A model generated the notes under the pieces. It was not told the DNA's origin and did not search any database. It was given only the letters and a program-made list of their open reading frames with translations. Positions 1 through 12,294 of a stretch of DNA of 64,000 bases are shown here, in pieces. The position numbers were made by a program, and so were the translations under genes. Source of the DNA: Begonia masoniana (taxonomy: Eukaryota; Streptophyta; Magnoliopsida; Cucurbitales; Begoniaceae); the NCBI GenBank assembly GCA_022432975.1, contig CM039506.1, positions 14,675,545-14,739,544 of the forward strand, written 5' to 3'. Every line of letters begins with the position of its first letter. Position 1 is the stretch's first letter.

Positions 1-3000
1 GGCCTTAACCTCAGCCTTCTTGGAAATGGTGAGTTTTCTTGATGCTGCATCGATCTGCATGTCATCCTCGCTATCAGATTTCCCCAAGTCTCCCTCTTTC
101 ACAGCCTCGGCAAAAATATCCTGACTAAACCACTTGTTGGTAATCTCATCTGGTGTTGGCTCTTGTCCCTCATTGAGTGGTACCACCAGAGGATTTTCAT
201 CCTTATCAGCTTGGTCTCCGTCCGAATCTTCGTAAGAATGAATTATATCATCACCATCACCATCACCATCCTATGCAATTAAACAACAGCCACAAGCCAA
301 AGGTATCAATAATGTGAAGATGATGTTCAAATCATGTGATGTGTATGCAGGCAGCTGCTTCTATAGCAGAACTCAGAATCCTTTAATAAAATCAAATCTA
401 ATGCCTAAAACATGTATTATAAGAGATTAGTACCTCAAGCAGTTGGGCATCTTCTGAGCGGGCTTGTTTTGCACGTTTCCTGTGCTTCGTACTTCCCTCT
501 TTTATGGCCACATAGCGTTCATATGCCTTGTCTAAAAGTTCTTCCACTTCTTCATCGTATCTAATAGAAGAAAACTCCATCCATAAATATGTTCCAGACT
601 GCATCTTTAAATCGTAACTTTTATTGAGCAATTTTTTTTTTATAAGAAACTTTTATTGAGCATTATCATGAAGAAAACACAGTTTTAAGGGAAAGGAAGA
701 CAAAAAATAACCTTTGACGTTCTTCGTCAGAATCCACATCACTAGATGAAGGTTCTTCAGCCTCCTTGTCTTCATTGTGTTCTCCCACATCGGCATTCTC
801 ATGTTCATATTCAACTGAATCAACAACAGCAAGATCTTTCTTTCCCTGCAGGAAGTTGTGCGCCGAATGAAAAAAAATTACTAAGGGCAAGGCAAAATGA
901 TTCTTGGAAAAAATCCCAGAAAGTGGATGAAATAATTTGGAGGCATCAAAGTTTCCAGTTTCACCTTTGTCTAACTTCCAAAAGTTGATAATTACATGAG
1001 GTATTGACAAAAACTACAGTTGATTATAAAATAAAAATAAAAATAAATAAACCCAAAGATACGGTATCAACATCTGCAAGGCCTTTCTGTTAAACAATGG
1101 CAAGTAAAACAGACATAAAAAAACAGGGTGATCAAGGAATCAATCACACTATAGTGCAAGTGATAAAGAAAAAAGAGAGAATGATAAAGCAACAATTGAC
1201 TTCCAGTGCAAGTGATAAAGAAAAAAGAGAGAATGATAAAGCAACAATTGACTTCCAGAGAAACTGACGTTCAATTCAAACTGATTTGGAGAGCTCATAC
1301 ACATAAAGGTAAACTCTCTTTTTCCATCAAAAAACAAAGACAAGATATCAAGTAACATAAGAAAATATAGTGATTACGTTATCGTTATAGCTCACGTTCT
1401 TATTTTTAAAATAATGCAGTTCGAACGCATTCTGAATACTTTAACAAGAATTTTAGAACATCATGAATAATAGCATCCAAGGGATTCAATTACAACTGTA
1501 AATTCATGATAGTATACCTTCATGATCGAAAGAGAGAACAATTCATTATCAATATAACCGTCTTCCACAACATCTAGTTGCATCCCTGTTGCTTTCCGTG
1601 CCTTTTCCTTTAAGATCAAAGCACATAAAATCATCAGGTAATATTAACAAATATTTTTACTTCTTATTCTAACAGTTTTCTTCCCTGAAATACTATCTTA
1701 TATAATCCAAGCTTTCTTCCAAATTTCTTGAAAATTATTCAACTGTATTTAACATTAACCACATTGCATAAATAGTTTTTCAATCACAAACCTTGGCCCG
1801 CCTTTTTGAAAGAATCTTCTTTTCTCGTTTCTTCTTACGCTCTGTAGCATGGGTCAGCTCCTCCATTTCATTGAGTATCTTATCATCCTCATCCTCCTCA
1901 TTTTCAACGTCTAATGCAGGAGTAGAGACATTCTTTTCTTTAGATGACAAGGCTTTTCTTATGTTGATCCGCCACCTAAAAATCATATATTAAATTGTCA
2001 GGTAATAGCAAACAGTTGTCTAATTTAGAAGCAAAAGAAAAATAAGAAAATAAAAAAACAGTGTCAAAGATAAATCTTTTAAGTTCCTACCTGCATCACA
2101 ACATTTTAATTATAACGTAAGTCAATAGCCATAGAGGCAGAATCAGCATGGGAAGAAATTTTACAAATTAGTCTAGATTCTTCCTATTAATCTTTCATAC
2201 AAATTATCTCTATCCACGTATGAAAGCAAGTGTCAGGACCACGGACAACACAGACAAGAAAGTTTATCTCATCTCATCTCATCTCATCAAAGGCCTTTCG
2301 AGATTCTTACAGACCATCTATTGAAAATGCAGATTCGAATTTTCTTAAATCTCAATACATGCAACAATATTTGAGATGACTTAGTCATAGAGAATAAAGA
2401 AACATTATTAGAATTATTGAGAATATATGGTATAAGCATAATAGTTAACGAATTGAAAATATTATAGAATACACTTGGGTTCTTATTTATGAGTATGTGG
2501 TCAATTAAATATTTAGTAGCTTTATTACAATGTGCCATATATATCTTTGGTATTTGGGAACTTAATCATTATTTTTTATTCTGCCCTTATAAAGAAGTTA
2601 TTTATATTATTAGAAACTGTTGTTTTAAATTGAATTCGTATTGCTTCCTCTTGATGATTGACTTGACCAACAAAGCCAATGTCGAGAAACTTGTTGAATA
2701 ATTGACCCCCTTTGAAAAAAAAAATTTGCATCTTATAGAACTCCTGAAATGCATCAAGAAAAGGAAAACCAAAATTCACCAAGAACTGTTTAAGATTCTA
2801 TCTTAATTTCTGATCATAACAACTAAAGAACTAGCTCGAAAGATTATTTAATTACATCATCATTCAGACCATATTTTAATGTCCACCACCCACCTATCTA
2901 CTGATATTCTTTCCTAATACAAGCTGGGAAGGAAATGATGTACGAGTTAACATGTAGGGGAGGAGCTTGAGATTATTGAAGAATTATAATTGAAGAAATT

Positions 3001-5845
3001 CAAAGAGAGAGAGTTTTGTTTGACGCTGAGAAACTAGATAATACACTAGAATCTTAAGAGAAATTATTGCCTTTAAGCAAGTTGATTCAGAAAGTCCCAA
3101 CTGAGCAAGCTCCTAGCGAAGATCATAAAAGCTGATATTTGCGTAGCTATGCAGCCAGAATTATCCAAAACAAAAGATGTAAATTTAGCTGGGTTCAACA
3201 TTTCGGTGTGGTTCATGTAAATTGTCTAGTGAAGACTTTTTGATCACTAGATTCATCTTCAATAACGTTTTAAAACTAGGCTTTTGGATGTCATATTCTC
3301 ATTATCCCTTTGATCAAAGTCGTAGATATTAAATTTCTCTCAAACTTCAAGGCTGAAAGCATGGCAGAACAGCGGATAATAATGAAAGATTAATAGAATT
3401 ATTAAGAATAGACGATATCCTGCAATTGTTGGATAGTTAGGTTACTATTCATCAATATATTATAAATTAGATTTTTAATATCTTTCTTATTTAGAGGAGT
3501 CTTGATTATTGAATAAATATCTCTTCCTTCTTTATATCTTCTCTTTTGAACTTGTTTCTCTCCTTTTATTCAGTCTAATTCTCCCTAAATTTATCTCTTC
3601 CTCTTTCTATGTCTAAAATCTATCAAGTATTCCTACTTTCTAACAAGTATTGCGTGACCCAGATGTCATACAACCAAACAAAAACAAGAAATCGCTAAAG
3701 GAAAAAATATGGCTTACTTCAGTAGATCCCTAAAGTCTCGCTCATTCAAAACGCGTAAATCATCACAAAGACATTTGACCTGCGAGAAATTAGTGTTCTG
3801 ATGAGATAAAACTGGTGAAACTACATAATAATATGTTTATGAAATTCACGAGCAGACAAGAAGAGATTTTACATTTACGGTAGTTAAAGCATGATCCTTT
3901 ATAGCCAAACATGCTGGATCATCAAAAGTCAAAGAAGTGACTGAACCTAGAATCTCAAGAGGAGAATCAGACCAAATGAAATCAGCCACCAGAGACATTT
4001 TTCTCAAAGTGACGTCACCATCCTCATAACTGTAATCAAGACTTAAATAATTAATAATCACAAGTAAACATCTTTGAGGAATTTTTATATAATCTCAGCA
4101 GTTAAAATGACAAGAAGATATTTTCACTTTTCTTACCAGAAGGAAATATGCATATTACGACTCCAAAATTAAATAGAACTGTTCTTATACCGTAATGAAC
4201 AAGGCAGGCTGCCTTACCAGCAGATGCCAGACAATAACATTGCAAGATCTAGACATTAACTTAGGACGATCATTTTGTAAAAAGAAATTAGAAAGGCTGT
4301 TAATGAATTTGTTGCTCGGGATTGGTTGTTAATATGGTTATGCTACTCAGAGCAGAAGGTTTACCCGTCACGATGCCTTTTCTGCTTTGTTCCCCTTAGA
4401 ACGTCGACAACCTATAACAAATATTTACAGCCACAACAAAGAATGATCATAAAGACGAATCATGAATAAATTGGTGATACGCCAATTCGTGTTTAAAGAT
4501 AAAAATACCATCCGTGGGGGTTCAATGGATCCCTGAAACAAATGTTTCACATCAAGAAGACGTGGGTCAATCTTTGCTGGTGCTTTGTACTTAAGACACA
4601 AGAGATATATTTCTGCAGATGCAGATCTACTAGCAGCTGGCTTTTCAACCTCAACCTTTTCAAACAACTGCAAAGTGAACAACCAAATGGATCAGATTCA
4701 GCAAAAGAGTGCACAAAATATCTGGATGTAGATGAAAAAACCTGCTTAAGGCAATAGCGCACAGAATTGTAGTCTTGTGACCTGAAGACCTGAAACAACA
4801 TTAAAATAAACATGCATTAGCATAAAACCAAGGTATGGATTGTTACATCAGAACTCACGATAATGGACAACAAAAAGTATAGACATGTCACCAGATAATA
4901 GCACTTGTCAACAAAATGACCTCATATCCAGATCTGGCGGCAGAAGCACAATTAAAGAAAACATAATTTTTGAAGTAAAAAGGAAAGAAAAACAACAAAG
5001 ATCTAATTTATAGTTTAACATAACCAGATAGGAGCATCATCTCAAACAACACCATTGTAACTCAACTTCGAAGAAACAAAAAGAAAGAAAAAAAAAACCA
5101 CATTTTTAAAACCATCATCGACAATACATAATAAAAAGGTTGAAACTCTCAATAGATTTCTACATCTCAGAGACACTAAACGAATAGAATCTGAATTTCT
5201 AATAATCAGTCAACGGGCATCAGTAAAAACAAATTGCATACCATCACATTATGTAAGGACATTTACAGGAGTGCCTAAAATAGATTGCCTATTTCGCAAG
5301 GGAGACAAAACAAAAATCAAAACAACAATTAAAAATAAAAAATAAACACGAGAGGCAAACAAAAACCATACTTTCGTCACAAATGCGCCATTTGGAGCCA
5401 AAAATTGCGTTGCCAACTTCACTGCATCAATAACTAAAGCATTTTGAGTCATGGCCTCTTGCGACCACGCACCACCAACATTAGGTGACCCATCGTGCAG
5501 CACCAAATCAAAAGCTACACATCCTTTCTCGCTCATAATCTTCTTGATCCTGGCCTTGCATTCAGGCTTCGTGATATCCTGCTGAATAGCGATTGCCCCG
5601 CGAATAGGAGCTATGGGAACCAAATCGACTCCAAGAACGAGACCGCCCACCGGAACACGCTCGATAGCGACCTGCATCCAGCCACCAGGGGCGGCGCACA
5701 GGTCGAGAACAGAGCGAGAGGAACGGAGAAATGTGTATTTAGAATCAAGCTGTGCGAGCTTCCAGGAGGCACGAGAACGATAGCCATGCTCCTTGGCTAG
5801 GTGATAGTACTTGTCCAAACGATGCTTCCCCTTCACTTTCCCCAT
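1..5845 (-). CDS. SPB1: SPB1/FtsJ3-like AdoMet-dependent rRNA 2'-O-methyltransferase (partial, 12 exons)
   Basis: Members of this family methylate ribose 2'-OH groups of pre-rRNA in the nucleolus during large-subunit assembly. My exon model, all with GT-AG borders and consistent phase, is 5845-5372, 4789-4742, 4667-4509, 4411-4365, 4029-3879, 3779-3718, 1975-1792, 1607-1518, 1086-1063, 845-712, 560-434 and 270 to the left edge (about 590 codons). The N-terminal FtsJ domain shows the SAM motif DLCAAPGGW (residues 48-56) and a complete K-D-K-E tetrad: K29 in RASWKL, D118 in LHDGSPN, K158 at the first exon junction and E193 in SAEIYLL. An SPB1-specific middle domain and an acidic/basic coiled stretch (EEDEDDK, RKKKREKK) follow. 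The basic SPB1 C-terminus must lie off the window. The start MGKVKGKHRLDKYYHLAKE is typical of the family. The seventh intron downstream of exon 6 is large (1976-3717). Family assignment is very secure; the 24-bp exon 1086-1063 is the least certain part. Confidence 0.93.
1153..1256. repeat. 52-bp tandem duplication in an SPB1-like intron
   Basis: Two consecutive copies of a 52-bp unit starting agtgcaagtgataaag lie between the exons at 1063-1086 and 1518-1607. By eye the copies are identical, so the duplication looks recent. It does not touch a splice site and no function is implied. Confidence 0.85.
1976..3717 (-). other. Large AT-rich intron of the SPB1-like gene
   Basis: This 1.74-kb stretch separates the exons 3779-3718 and 1975-1792. 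It is AT-rich, has stops in all frames and holds only a short (atctc)n microsatellite near 2266-2288. I see no coding gene or recognisable transposon ends inside it. Confidence 0.75.
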
Positions 5846-5900
5846 GGCGCTAACTATGGGTTTAAGGCGACGCTAACTCCGAGCACCTGAAGAAAAGTGA

Positions 5901-5914
5901 AGGGTTGAGGGTTT
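5901..5914 (-). promoter_or_regulatory. Telo-box-like motif (AAACCCTCAACCC type)
   Basis: On the minus strand the sequence reads AAACCCTCAACCCT, about 55-70 bp upstream of the SPB1-like start codon. Telo-box motifs (AAACCCTA core) are common in promoters and leaders of plant ribosomal-protein and ribosome-biogenesis genes, which fits the product. This copy differs from the core at the last base. Confidence 0.45.
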
Positions 5915-6702
5915 TTACTTTTTACAAGTATACACATGGTCTGGTTCGATCCGGTTTTAAGAGAGAGTACGACCGAACCAATATATTTCGGTTTTCAATT
6001 TTTAGAACCAATACCTATAAAATATCAATGTGCTAATACAAGAATACCATATTTCTGATGGCGTTGCTGTTTAATAGAAGCATTATTATGTAAGAATTAC
6101 AAAACTATCAATGTGCTAATACCATATTTGGAGGAAGGATTTTTGGTTGGCTGAGTTCAAAGAAAGGTTTTTTTTTAAATCTGCTTAATGTTACTGAGTA
6201 ATTAAAAAAAAAAAAAAAACTTGAAGAACAAAATATTTATTAAGAGGAATTCCTAACTGTTTAGAAGTTAATCGAATCGTACTTTTGGGTCTTGTAATAT
6301 CATATATTCTTCAAATTTCCAAGCGAATTCTGTTTAATTGGCAAAGAACCTCATAATTGATACATAGGTCTCAAAATGTAGTTTCTTTATTTCAAAATTT
6401 TCAGAAATAGATGCAAAAAACGATAACGTTCGCGATTAGCGGATTAAAAAGGAAATAAAATACAGAATCTGAAAGAGCAGAGACTAGAGAGCTTACCTTC
6501 GGGCTTCGTCCTTCACAGGCTGACAAAGGATGCCGAAAAGGCGGGTCGAAGAGAGAGTGCGACGGTAGTGTCTAGAATAATCGAGAGGCGTCGGTCGAAG
6601 TGGAGGACTCAGCAGCGACGGCGAGAGTGAAGAGAAAGAGAAGCGACAGACGAGGACGAAGAGAAGAGAACAGAACAGAACAGAAGAGGCGTCTCACGTC
6701 TG

Positions 6703-7218
6703 GTCGAAGTCGAAGTCGAAGTCGAAGTCGAAGTCGAAGTCGAAGTCGAAGTCGAAGTCGAAGTCGAAGTCGAAGTCGAAGTCGAAGTCGAAGTCGAAGT
6801 CGAAGTCGAAGTCGAAGTCGAAGTCGAAGTCGAAGTCGAAGTCGAAGTCGAAGTCGAAGTCGAAGTCGAAGTCGAAGTCGAAGTCGAAGTCGAAGTCGAA
6901 GTCGAAGTCGAAGTCGAAGTCGAAGTCGAAGTCGAAGTCGAAGTCGAAGTCGAAGTCGAAGTCGAAGTCGAAGTCGAAGTCGAAGTCGAAGTCGAAGTCG
7001 AAGTCGAAGTCGAAGTCGAAGTCGAAGTCGAAGTCGAAGTCGAAGTCGAAGTCGAAGTCGAAGTCGAAGTCGAAGTCGAAGTCGAAGTCGAAGTCGAAGT
7101 CGAAGTCGAAGTCGAAGTCGAAGTCGAAGTCGAAGTCGAAGTCGAAGTCGAAGTCGAAGTCGAAGTCGAAGTCGAAGTCGAAGTCGAAGTCGAAGTCGAA
7201 GTCGAAGTCGAAGTCGAA
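6703..7218. repeat. (GTCGAA)86 perfect hexanucleotide array
   Basis: The array holds 516 bp of uninterrupted gtcgaa, exactly 86 units, ending in a variant unit gtcgac. The plus strand can be read as (Arg-Ser)n, but that reading frame has no ATG (it opens at a GTG) and stops soon after the array, so I do not call an SR protein. On the minus strand the array is (TTCGAC)n. It lies between a telo-box and a strong splice donor pointing to the SPB1-like gene, so it may be transcribed in that gene's leader. Confidence 0.97.
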
Positions 7219-7251
7219 GTCGACGACTGAGCGGCCTCTGTCGAAGTAAAC

Positions 7252-7259
7252 TAGGGTTT
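7252..7259 (-). promoter_or_regulatory. Canonical telo-box AAACCCTA
   Basis: The minus strand reads AAACCCTA, immediately upstream (minus sense) of the hexamer array and putative leader exon of the SPB1-like gene. Telo-boxes are a known hallmark of plant ribosome-biogenesis promoters. Its position supports a transcription start near 7230-7240, but one 8-bp match alone could be chance. Confidence 0.5.
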
Positions 7260-7289
7260 AAATCCCCGGTTTTAGGAGTTTTATGCCAT

Positions 7290-7435
7290 TAAACCAAAAC
7301 TCGAACCGAAAATTTCGGTCCTGATAAAAAAAAAATGGAAATTCATGTTTTTGTCGTGCAAAACCGACTAGAATTGGACCAAATATATCGATTCAGGTCT
7401 GGTTATTCGGTCTGGGTCAGTTTTGCTCACCCCTA
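7290..7435. mobile_element. Possible hAT-type MITE remnant
   Basis: The stretch alternates short ccgaacc/ggttcgg-like blocks and ends in tttgctcacccctag, a terminal sequence common in plant non-autonomous hAT elements (TAGGGGTGAGC at the other strand). I could not find a matching opposite end or a target duplication, so this is only a suggestion. Confidence 0.3.
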
Positions 7436-8338
7436 GAGCCCAGCCAGCAAAAGATGAAGAAACAACAAAATTGACCAGATTGAGGAACCTTGCATCAATC
7501 TGGTTTGGTCCGGATTTTGGCATATTCGGTTCCCTACTAAATTAGGATTGTCAACCTCAGACGATGAGACCAACACACATGTTACGCTATTACGATGATA
7601 TTGGAGGCATATTTTACTCTTCTACTTCTTTTTTCTCTTTAATTTCATCATGTTCAGTACTATTTCTATTATTTTTCATTCCATTATATTGAATTAACTA
7701 TTTCCCTATGAAGTAGAGATGAATCGTTTATTTATAATTATTTTGATGACTAATTATTTCGTTATTTGAATTTATTGTTTATTTGTGATATTATGTTCTT
7801 AATTCTTTCAATTTGCTGGCCATATATGGAATGATTATATATTTAGGGCTTGAAGAGAGTATTAGGGTTTCATAAAATCAAATAGAAAATCAATGCATGT
7901 TATTGAATAACTAAAAGAACGATTTTTATAAAGATATGGAAATTACGATTTTAGTAATTAATATTAGCTTAACACTTGGGATAGCTAGTTTAACAAATTA
8001 GGATTTTCGGTTTATGAATAATTATTCAAATAAAGAATATTGGTCTAATAAATAATATGATAAATATTCATGAAATCAATTCTTTGAATATTTTATGAAT
8101 TAAATTTTTTTTTTTGTGATTTGATTTGATTTATTTTGTTTATTTAGTTTTAGTTTTTAAAATAATATTTTGAATTGTCTAGATAAAATTATAATTGATT
8201 AGATCCGTACTTGGTGAAAATTCATAAATTATATATTCTCTGTGAATTCGACAACTTTATCTATCACTATACTATAAAACTTAAATTTGTATACTTGTAG
8301 TAATTTTATTACAATATAAAAGTTTTGTACATCAACAT
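7436..8338. other. AT-rich intergenic DNA, nothing recognised
   Basis: Very AT-rich sequence with no reading frame of note, no paired repeat ends and no RNA gene that I can recognise. Confidence 0.6.
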
Positions 8339-8429
8339 ATAGTTTTGGCTAACGGGCGGGTTGGTCGACCTGCTACAGTAGCGGGCCAAATTTTGGCTCA
8401 GCTCGCTACAGTAGCGAGCAGAGCCTGGC

Positions 8430-10889
8430 TGTAACACCCGGCCTTTTTGCATGTAATTATTTTTCCCGAACCATTTCTCGGGATTAATTTAATATAAATG
8501 CAATATATGTTTTGTTGAAAACTAAACTAATGTTTAACTAAGCATAACACTAAGTTTTAAACCAATGGAAGGGCAAATTAGGAAGAAACTAAGGTTGGTG
8601 GGAGAAATCAAATGGATGATTGACATGTGGCAGCTTGTTGAAGAAGTTAAGTTCTTCCTCCTACATGAAACCCTTATTATTTCTTTTCTCGGTTTCCTAG
8701 CTTCTTATCTACTTCTTCTTTCTTGGCGATTTTGATAAAGCACCAACAATTTGTTTCCGCGCTTTTCTTCTGTTTCCTCCAACCAAGGTAATCATCTACG
8801 GAAGTTATAGATTTTGGATAAGTTTAATGCGAGTTTTCACTGGGGTGTAGGGTTATTAATCCCGTGAAAACTCACTGTTTTGGATGAAAATACGTTAGTG
8901 TGTTTTCCTAGAGAGTTGAAATGAGCTTGCTGCATATTCTACAAGTTATTTGTTAGCATTTGCAGCTTGTTTAATTTCACAGCATTGCAGCAAACAGGTT
9001 CGAGCATTTCCGAGATTTTCCAGCTGACTGCACCGAGGAAAAACAGGTAAGTTCATAAGTTTAGATCCGGCCCTTAAGGCCCTACATCAAGGAGGTACTA
9101 GGTTTACTGTTCTGTCGGGTTGTTTTGGGTAGAAGAGTTAGAGTTATGTTCTGAAATGTCTGGCTTTGATTTATCTTCTGCTGTCTACTGTTTTATTCTG
9201 TTATCTGCTAGTTAAAGTTCAGACACCGTTCATGCATACACTATTTTCCTGAAAATTCATGCAAACCGATTTCTGTGTACTGTTTGAAATTAATAAGAAT
9301 AAAATCTGACTGAAATGTACCAGGTTAAGTGTGGGACGGGGACTGGCCCCTCTGGTTTTATCCCTCCCTGGGAATCTGAAAATACTGTCCCTGGCAAGGA
9401 CCCTCTGGTTTTACCCCTCCCTGGGAATCTGAAAACTGCCGTGCCTGATAGTGCACTTACTGAACCAGTTCCCCTATAAGCCCCACTTAATTCTTCTGCC
9501 ACTGAAATGTAATGTTCTGTTCTGTCACTGAATTTCTGAAAGTTCATGCATTGCATATGCACCACTGCATTCTGATTATGTCCTTACTGAGTTTTAGACT
9601 CATAGGTGAACTCTCTGATGTAGGTACTGAACCTAAAACCGAGGACTTTGCGCCTCAAAATGATGATCTGATGTAGTTGATGGCTCGAGCTCATGGAGGG
9701 TTGGTTGCTGCAGCCAGACATGACTGATCTGAGGTTTAAGTTTTCTGAAAAGTTTATATCTGTAAAGTCTTCTAGAAGTCCTGGTTTGGTTGTAAAACTC
9801 TTTCTTTGAAGAAATTCTGCAAGTATATGTCCTGTTCTGTACTAATTTTCAGATTTTAAAACAATGTATAGGTCTGATGTCTAAGTTTTTTGAAACCGCT
9901 GTATTTGACAGTTCAGTTATATTCTAAAGTATTCTGGAATTGTTTGGGATACTTTCTGTTAATCTGTGCATGGACGATTTCTGGTTTTAAAGTCATCCGT
10001 GTAGTTTGTCTTCTTGGAAATCTGTAAATTTTGAATCGGATTTGAAGGTCTAAAACCTTTATGCCTTCTGTTTTGAGGCTCTCTATCTGTACGTCTTTCT
10101 GTTAAAAGTTGCTAAGTTTTGCCTAAGAAACTATGTCATCCGATCAAGTCCACCGCTGCCCGTTTCCTTCTGTAAAACTATGTCTTCCGGCTGACGTCAT
10201 CTAGTCATCCGCCCAGTGTATTCATGCCTTCCGGTTGACGTCAGCATAAATCTTCTGCCCAGTTTAAAACGATGTCTTCCAGCTGACGTCATCTAGTCAT
10301 CCGCCCAGTGTATTCATGTCTTCCGGTTGACGTCAGCATAAGTCTTCCGCCCAGTTTCGAACTATGTCTTCCGGCTGACGTCATCCAAGTCATCCGCCCA
10401 GTTATTTATATCATCCGGCTGACGTCACCTAAGTCTTCCGCCAGTGTAATGCCTGTATCTTCCGGTTGACGCCATCTATTCTTCCGGCTGACGTCATCAC
10501 CTCCTCCGCCCAGTTTATTCACAGTTTCTGTTTACATCTTCCGCTGAACACTGTTCACCTGTTTTGTCTTATTCGACATCCACCGCCAATTTATCTCTTC
10601 CGCCCAACAGTATTTTATATGTTTTAAGAATTTCATTCCCTCCTCCGCCAGCCTTATGCTAATTTCTGTTATGTTATCCATTAATGAAACCTGTTTTAAA
10701 TTTCTACTCCAGAGGACACTCTCTCTCTGCGAAGTTTTAAGTTTTCGAAAACGTTCAGATTGTCTCTGATGTCCTGCTCCCTATTTTGTCTATGTTCAAA
10801 AAAAAAAATAGTCCCCATTTTCTGTTAACTGTCCCGGAGTGATGGCTCCGATCCCGAACCCCGATCGGGTTCGATTTCGGGCTGTCACA
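8430..10889 (+). repeat. 5' LTR of the Tekay-type element
   Basis: 2460 bp, TG...CA ends, nearly identical to 18032-20496. The part corresponding to 10190-10500 carries a tandem array of bZIP-type palindromes, listed separately. Confidence 0.96.
10192..10496 (+). promoter_or_regulatory. Array of seven TGACGTCA palindromes in the LTR
   Basis: Perfect TGACGTCA sites begin at 10192, 10236, 10284, 10328, 10376, 10420 and 10489, with one degenerate copy (tgacgcca) between the last two. Spacing alternates 44 and 48 bp, so the array is a tandem repeat whose half-units read cttccggctgacgtcatc and cttccggttgacgtcagc. TGACGTCA is the palindromic CRE/TGA-type site bound by plant bZIP factors. The same array is present in the 3' LTR (about 19799-20103). 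A role as retrotransposon enhancer is inference. Confidence 0.7.
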
Positions 10890-10893
10890 GTTG

Positions 10894-10904
10894 TGGTATC
10901 AGAG
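10894..10904 (+). promoter_or_regulatory. Primer-binding site (initiator tRNA-Met)
   Basis: TGGTATCAGAG lies four bases after the 5' LTR end and matches the 3' end complement of plant initiator tRNA-Met, the usual primer for this group. Confidence 0.85.
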
Positions 10905-11049
10905 AGACACGGTTTTAAAACCGATTCTGTGAAATGTCTGACTGTGCAATCCGCCACGTGAGGTCGCTCCACCAACTGTAAGTATTTAGGTTACTGTAAC
11001 TGTTCTGTTTATTAAACTTAGGTTATTATGTTTATAGGATTTCTTAGTT

Positions 11050-12294
11050 ATGGTGAGGGGACATCAAGAAGAGTCAAGCGAAAGCTCTCGAGCCATTGAC
11101 CGACTAACCGAGCTGGTGGGTGCACAATCACGCATGGTTGAACGCATGATGGCTAGAGAAGATGATAGAAACAATAACCACGGAAACAACAATCATGCTA
11201 ATGCCCCACGTGACAACAGTGGAGATAGGTTCCGGCGACTCCAGCCGCCTTCATTCGATGGACTGTCTACAGACCCGACTCGTGCTGAAACCTGGATTCG
11301 AACAATGGAGAAGATGTTCAGTTATGCAGAAGTAGAAGACAACAAGAAATTTATTTGTGCCACGTTTTATCTCACTGAAAGTGCTGGATTCTGGTGGGAC
11401 ACAGTGCAGTCCACTACCGTGGCTTTAAGCTGGGAGGGATTCACGAAAATCTTCTACGAGAAGTACTTTGACCGGGGAGTGAGGAAGGAAAAGTTGCTTG
11501 AATTCTCTCGACTGCGACAGTATAGGTCAGTGGCTGAATATGTTCAGAAGTTTGAGTCCTTATCCAGATATGCAACACACATGGTGGCCACTGATGAGAA
11601 CAAGGTGCACCAGTTTATTCAAGGTTTAAAGATGGACCTTCTGCGAGGGATCACAACAGGAGGGTTCGATGAGGCACCATATGTGAAGGTGGTGGCCAAG
11701 GCTTATCAGTTAGAGGCCTTAGAAATGAAGTCCCAGAGACAGAGAGATCCACCAAGAGGGATTATGAGAAATGATCCATAACAACAGCAACAACCGCAAA
11801 GGGGCCAGAATTTACAACCTCTACAGCAACAAAACAGGGGCATTAAAAGGCCCAATGAAGCCATCCTCTATCAAGACAAAGGAAAGAGACCAATGGGGGC
11901 TCCTCAACCTTTAGTATGCCCACGGTGCCAGAAGCCTCACAAAGGAGAATGCAGACTTGCTACTGGCCAGTGTTTCCGATGCGGCAAAGTAGGCCATCTT
12001 GTTCGGGATTGCCCAATGCCCGACACCAGGACAGGTCAAGCCGTGCCAAGAGTGTTTGCAATGATGGAGGATGTTGATGATGCTGATCTGCACACAGCAA
12101 TCACTGGTACAATTTTAGTGTGTGATGTACCTGCTTATACCTTGTGGGATACTGGGGCCACACATTCATTTGTGGCGAGGGACTTCGTAGTTAGACAGAA
12201 GGTTAGTTAGTTGTACGTTGTCTGATCAGCTCTACAGCATTATGCTACCGTCCGGAGAGTTTATGCACTCCGAGCAGGTCATACGGGGTGATGT
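11050..12294 (+). pseudogene. gag-protease of the Tekay-type element (broken)
   Basis: The frame opens at the ATG at 11050 and encodes a retrotransposon Gag domain (about residues 75-190, with WIRTMEKMF and EFSRLRQ). A TAA at 11779-11781 replaces a probable Gln codon in a Gln-rich linker. The same frame then continues through a zinc knuckle CFRCGKVGHLVRDC and a protease motif WDTGATHSF. A short duplication-like change near 12205 shifts the frame, and the solo LTR at 12295 interrupts the rest of the protease. With a nonsense codon, a frameshift and an insertion, it cannot make a normal polyprotein. Confidence 0.9.

Larger units (their letters stand above)
5846..7260 (-). other. Probable 5' leader (with intron) and promoter of the SPB1-like gene
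   Basis: Just upstream of the start codon, minus-strand position 5886 follows a good acceptor (pyrimidine tract, then cttcag). A strong donor GAAG|gtaagc lies at 6497/6496. Together they define a plausible 610-bp 5'-UTR intron (5887-6496). The leader exon would run from 6497 back to about 7240 and would include the hexamer array at 6703-7218. A canonical telo-box lies just beyond it. This is inference from splice signals and composition; no start site can be read directly, and the gene could instead be transcribed from a start just above 5845. Confidence 0.5.

Noticed and set aside
6600..7292. A 230-codon Arg-Ser repeat frame resembling an SR splicing factor
   Set aside because: It is only the translation of the perfect (GTCGAA)86 array; it opens at GTG, has no ATG, no RNA-binding domain and perfectly uniform codons.
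9290..9565. Minus-strand frame with GTGSVSALSGTAVFRFPGRG in both LTRs
   Set aside because: It is present only because the LTR is duplicated; it is antisense to the element, has no domain and matches no expected retrotransposon protein.
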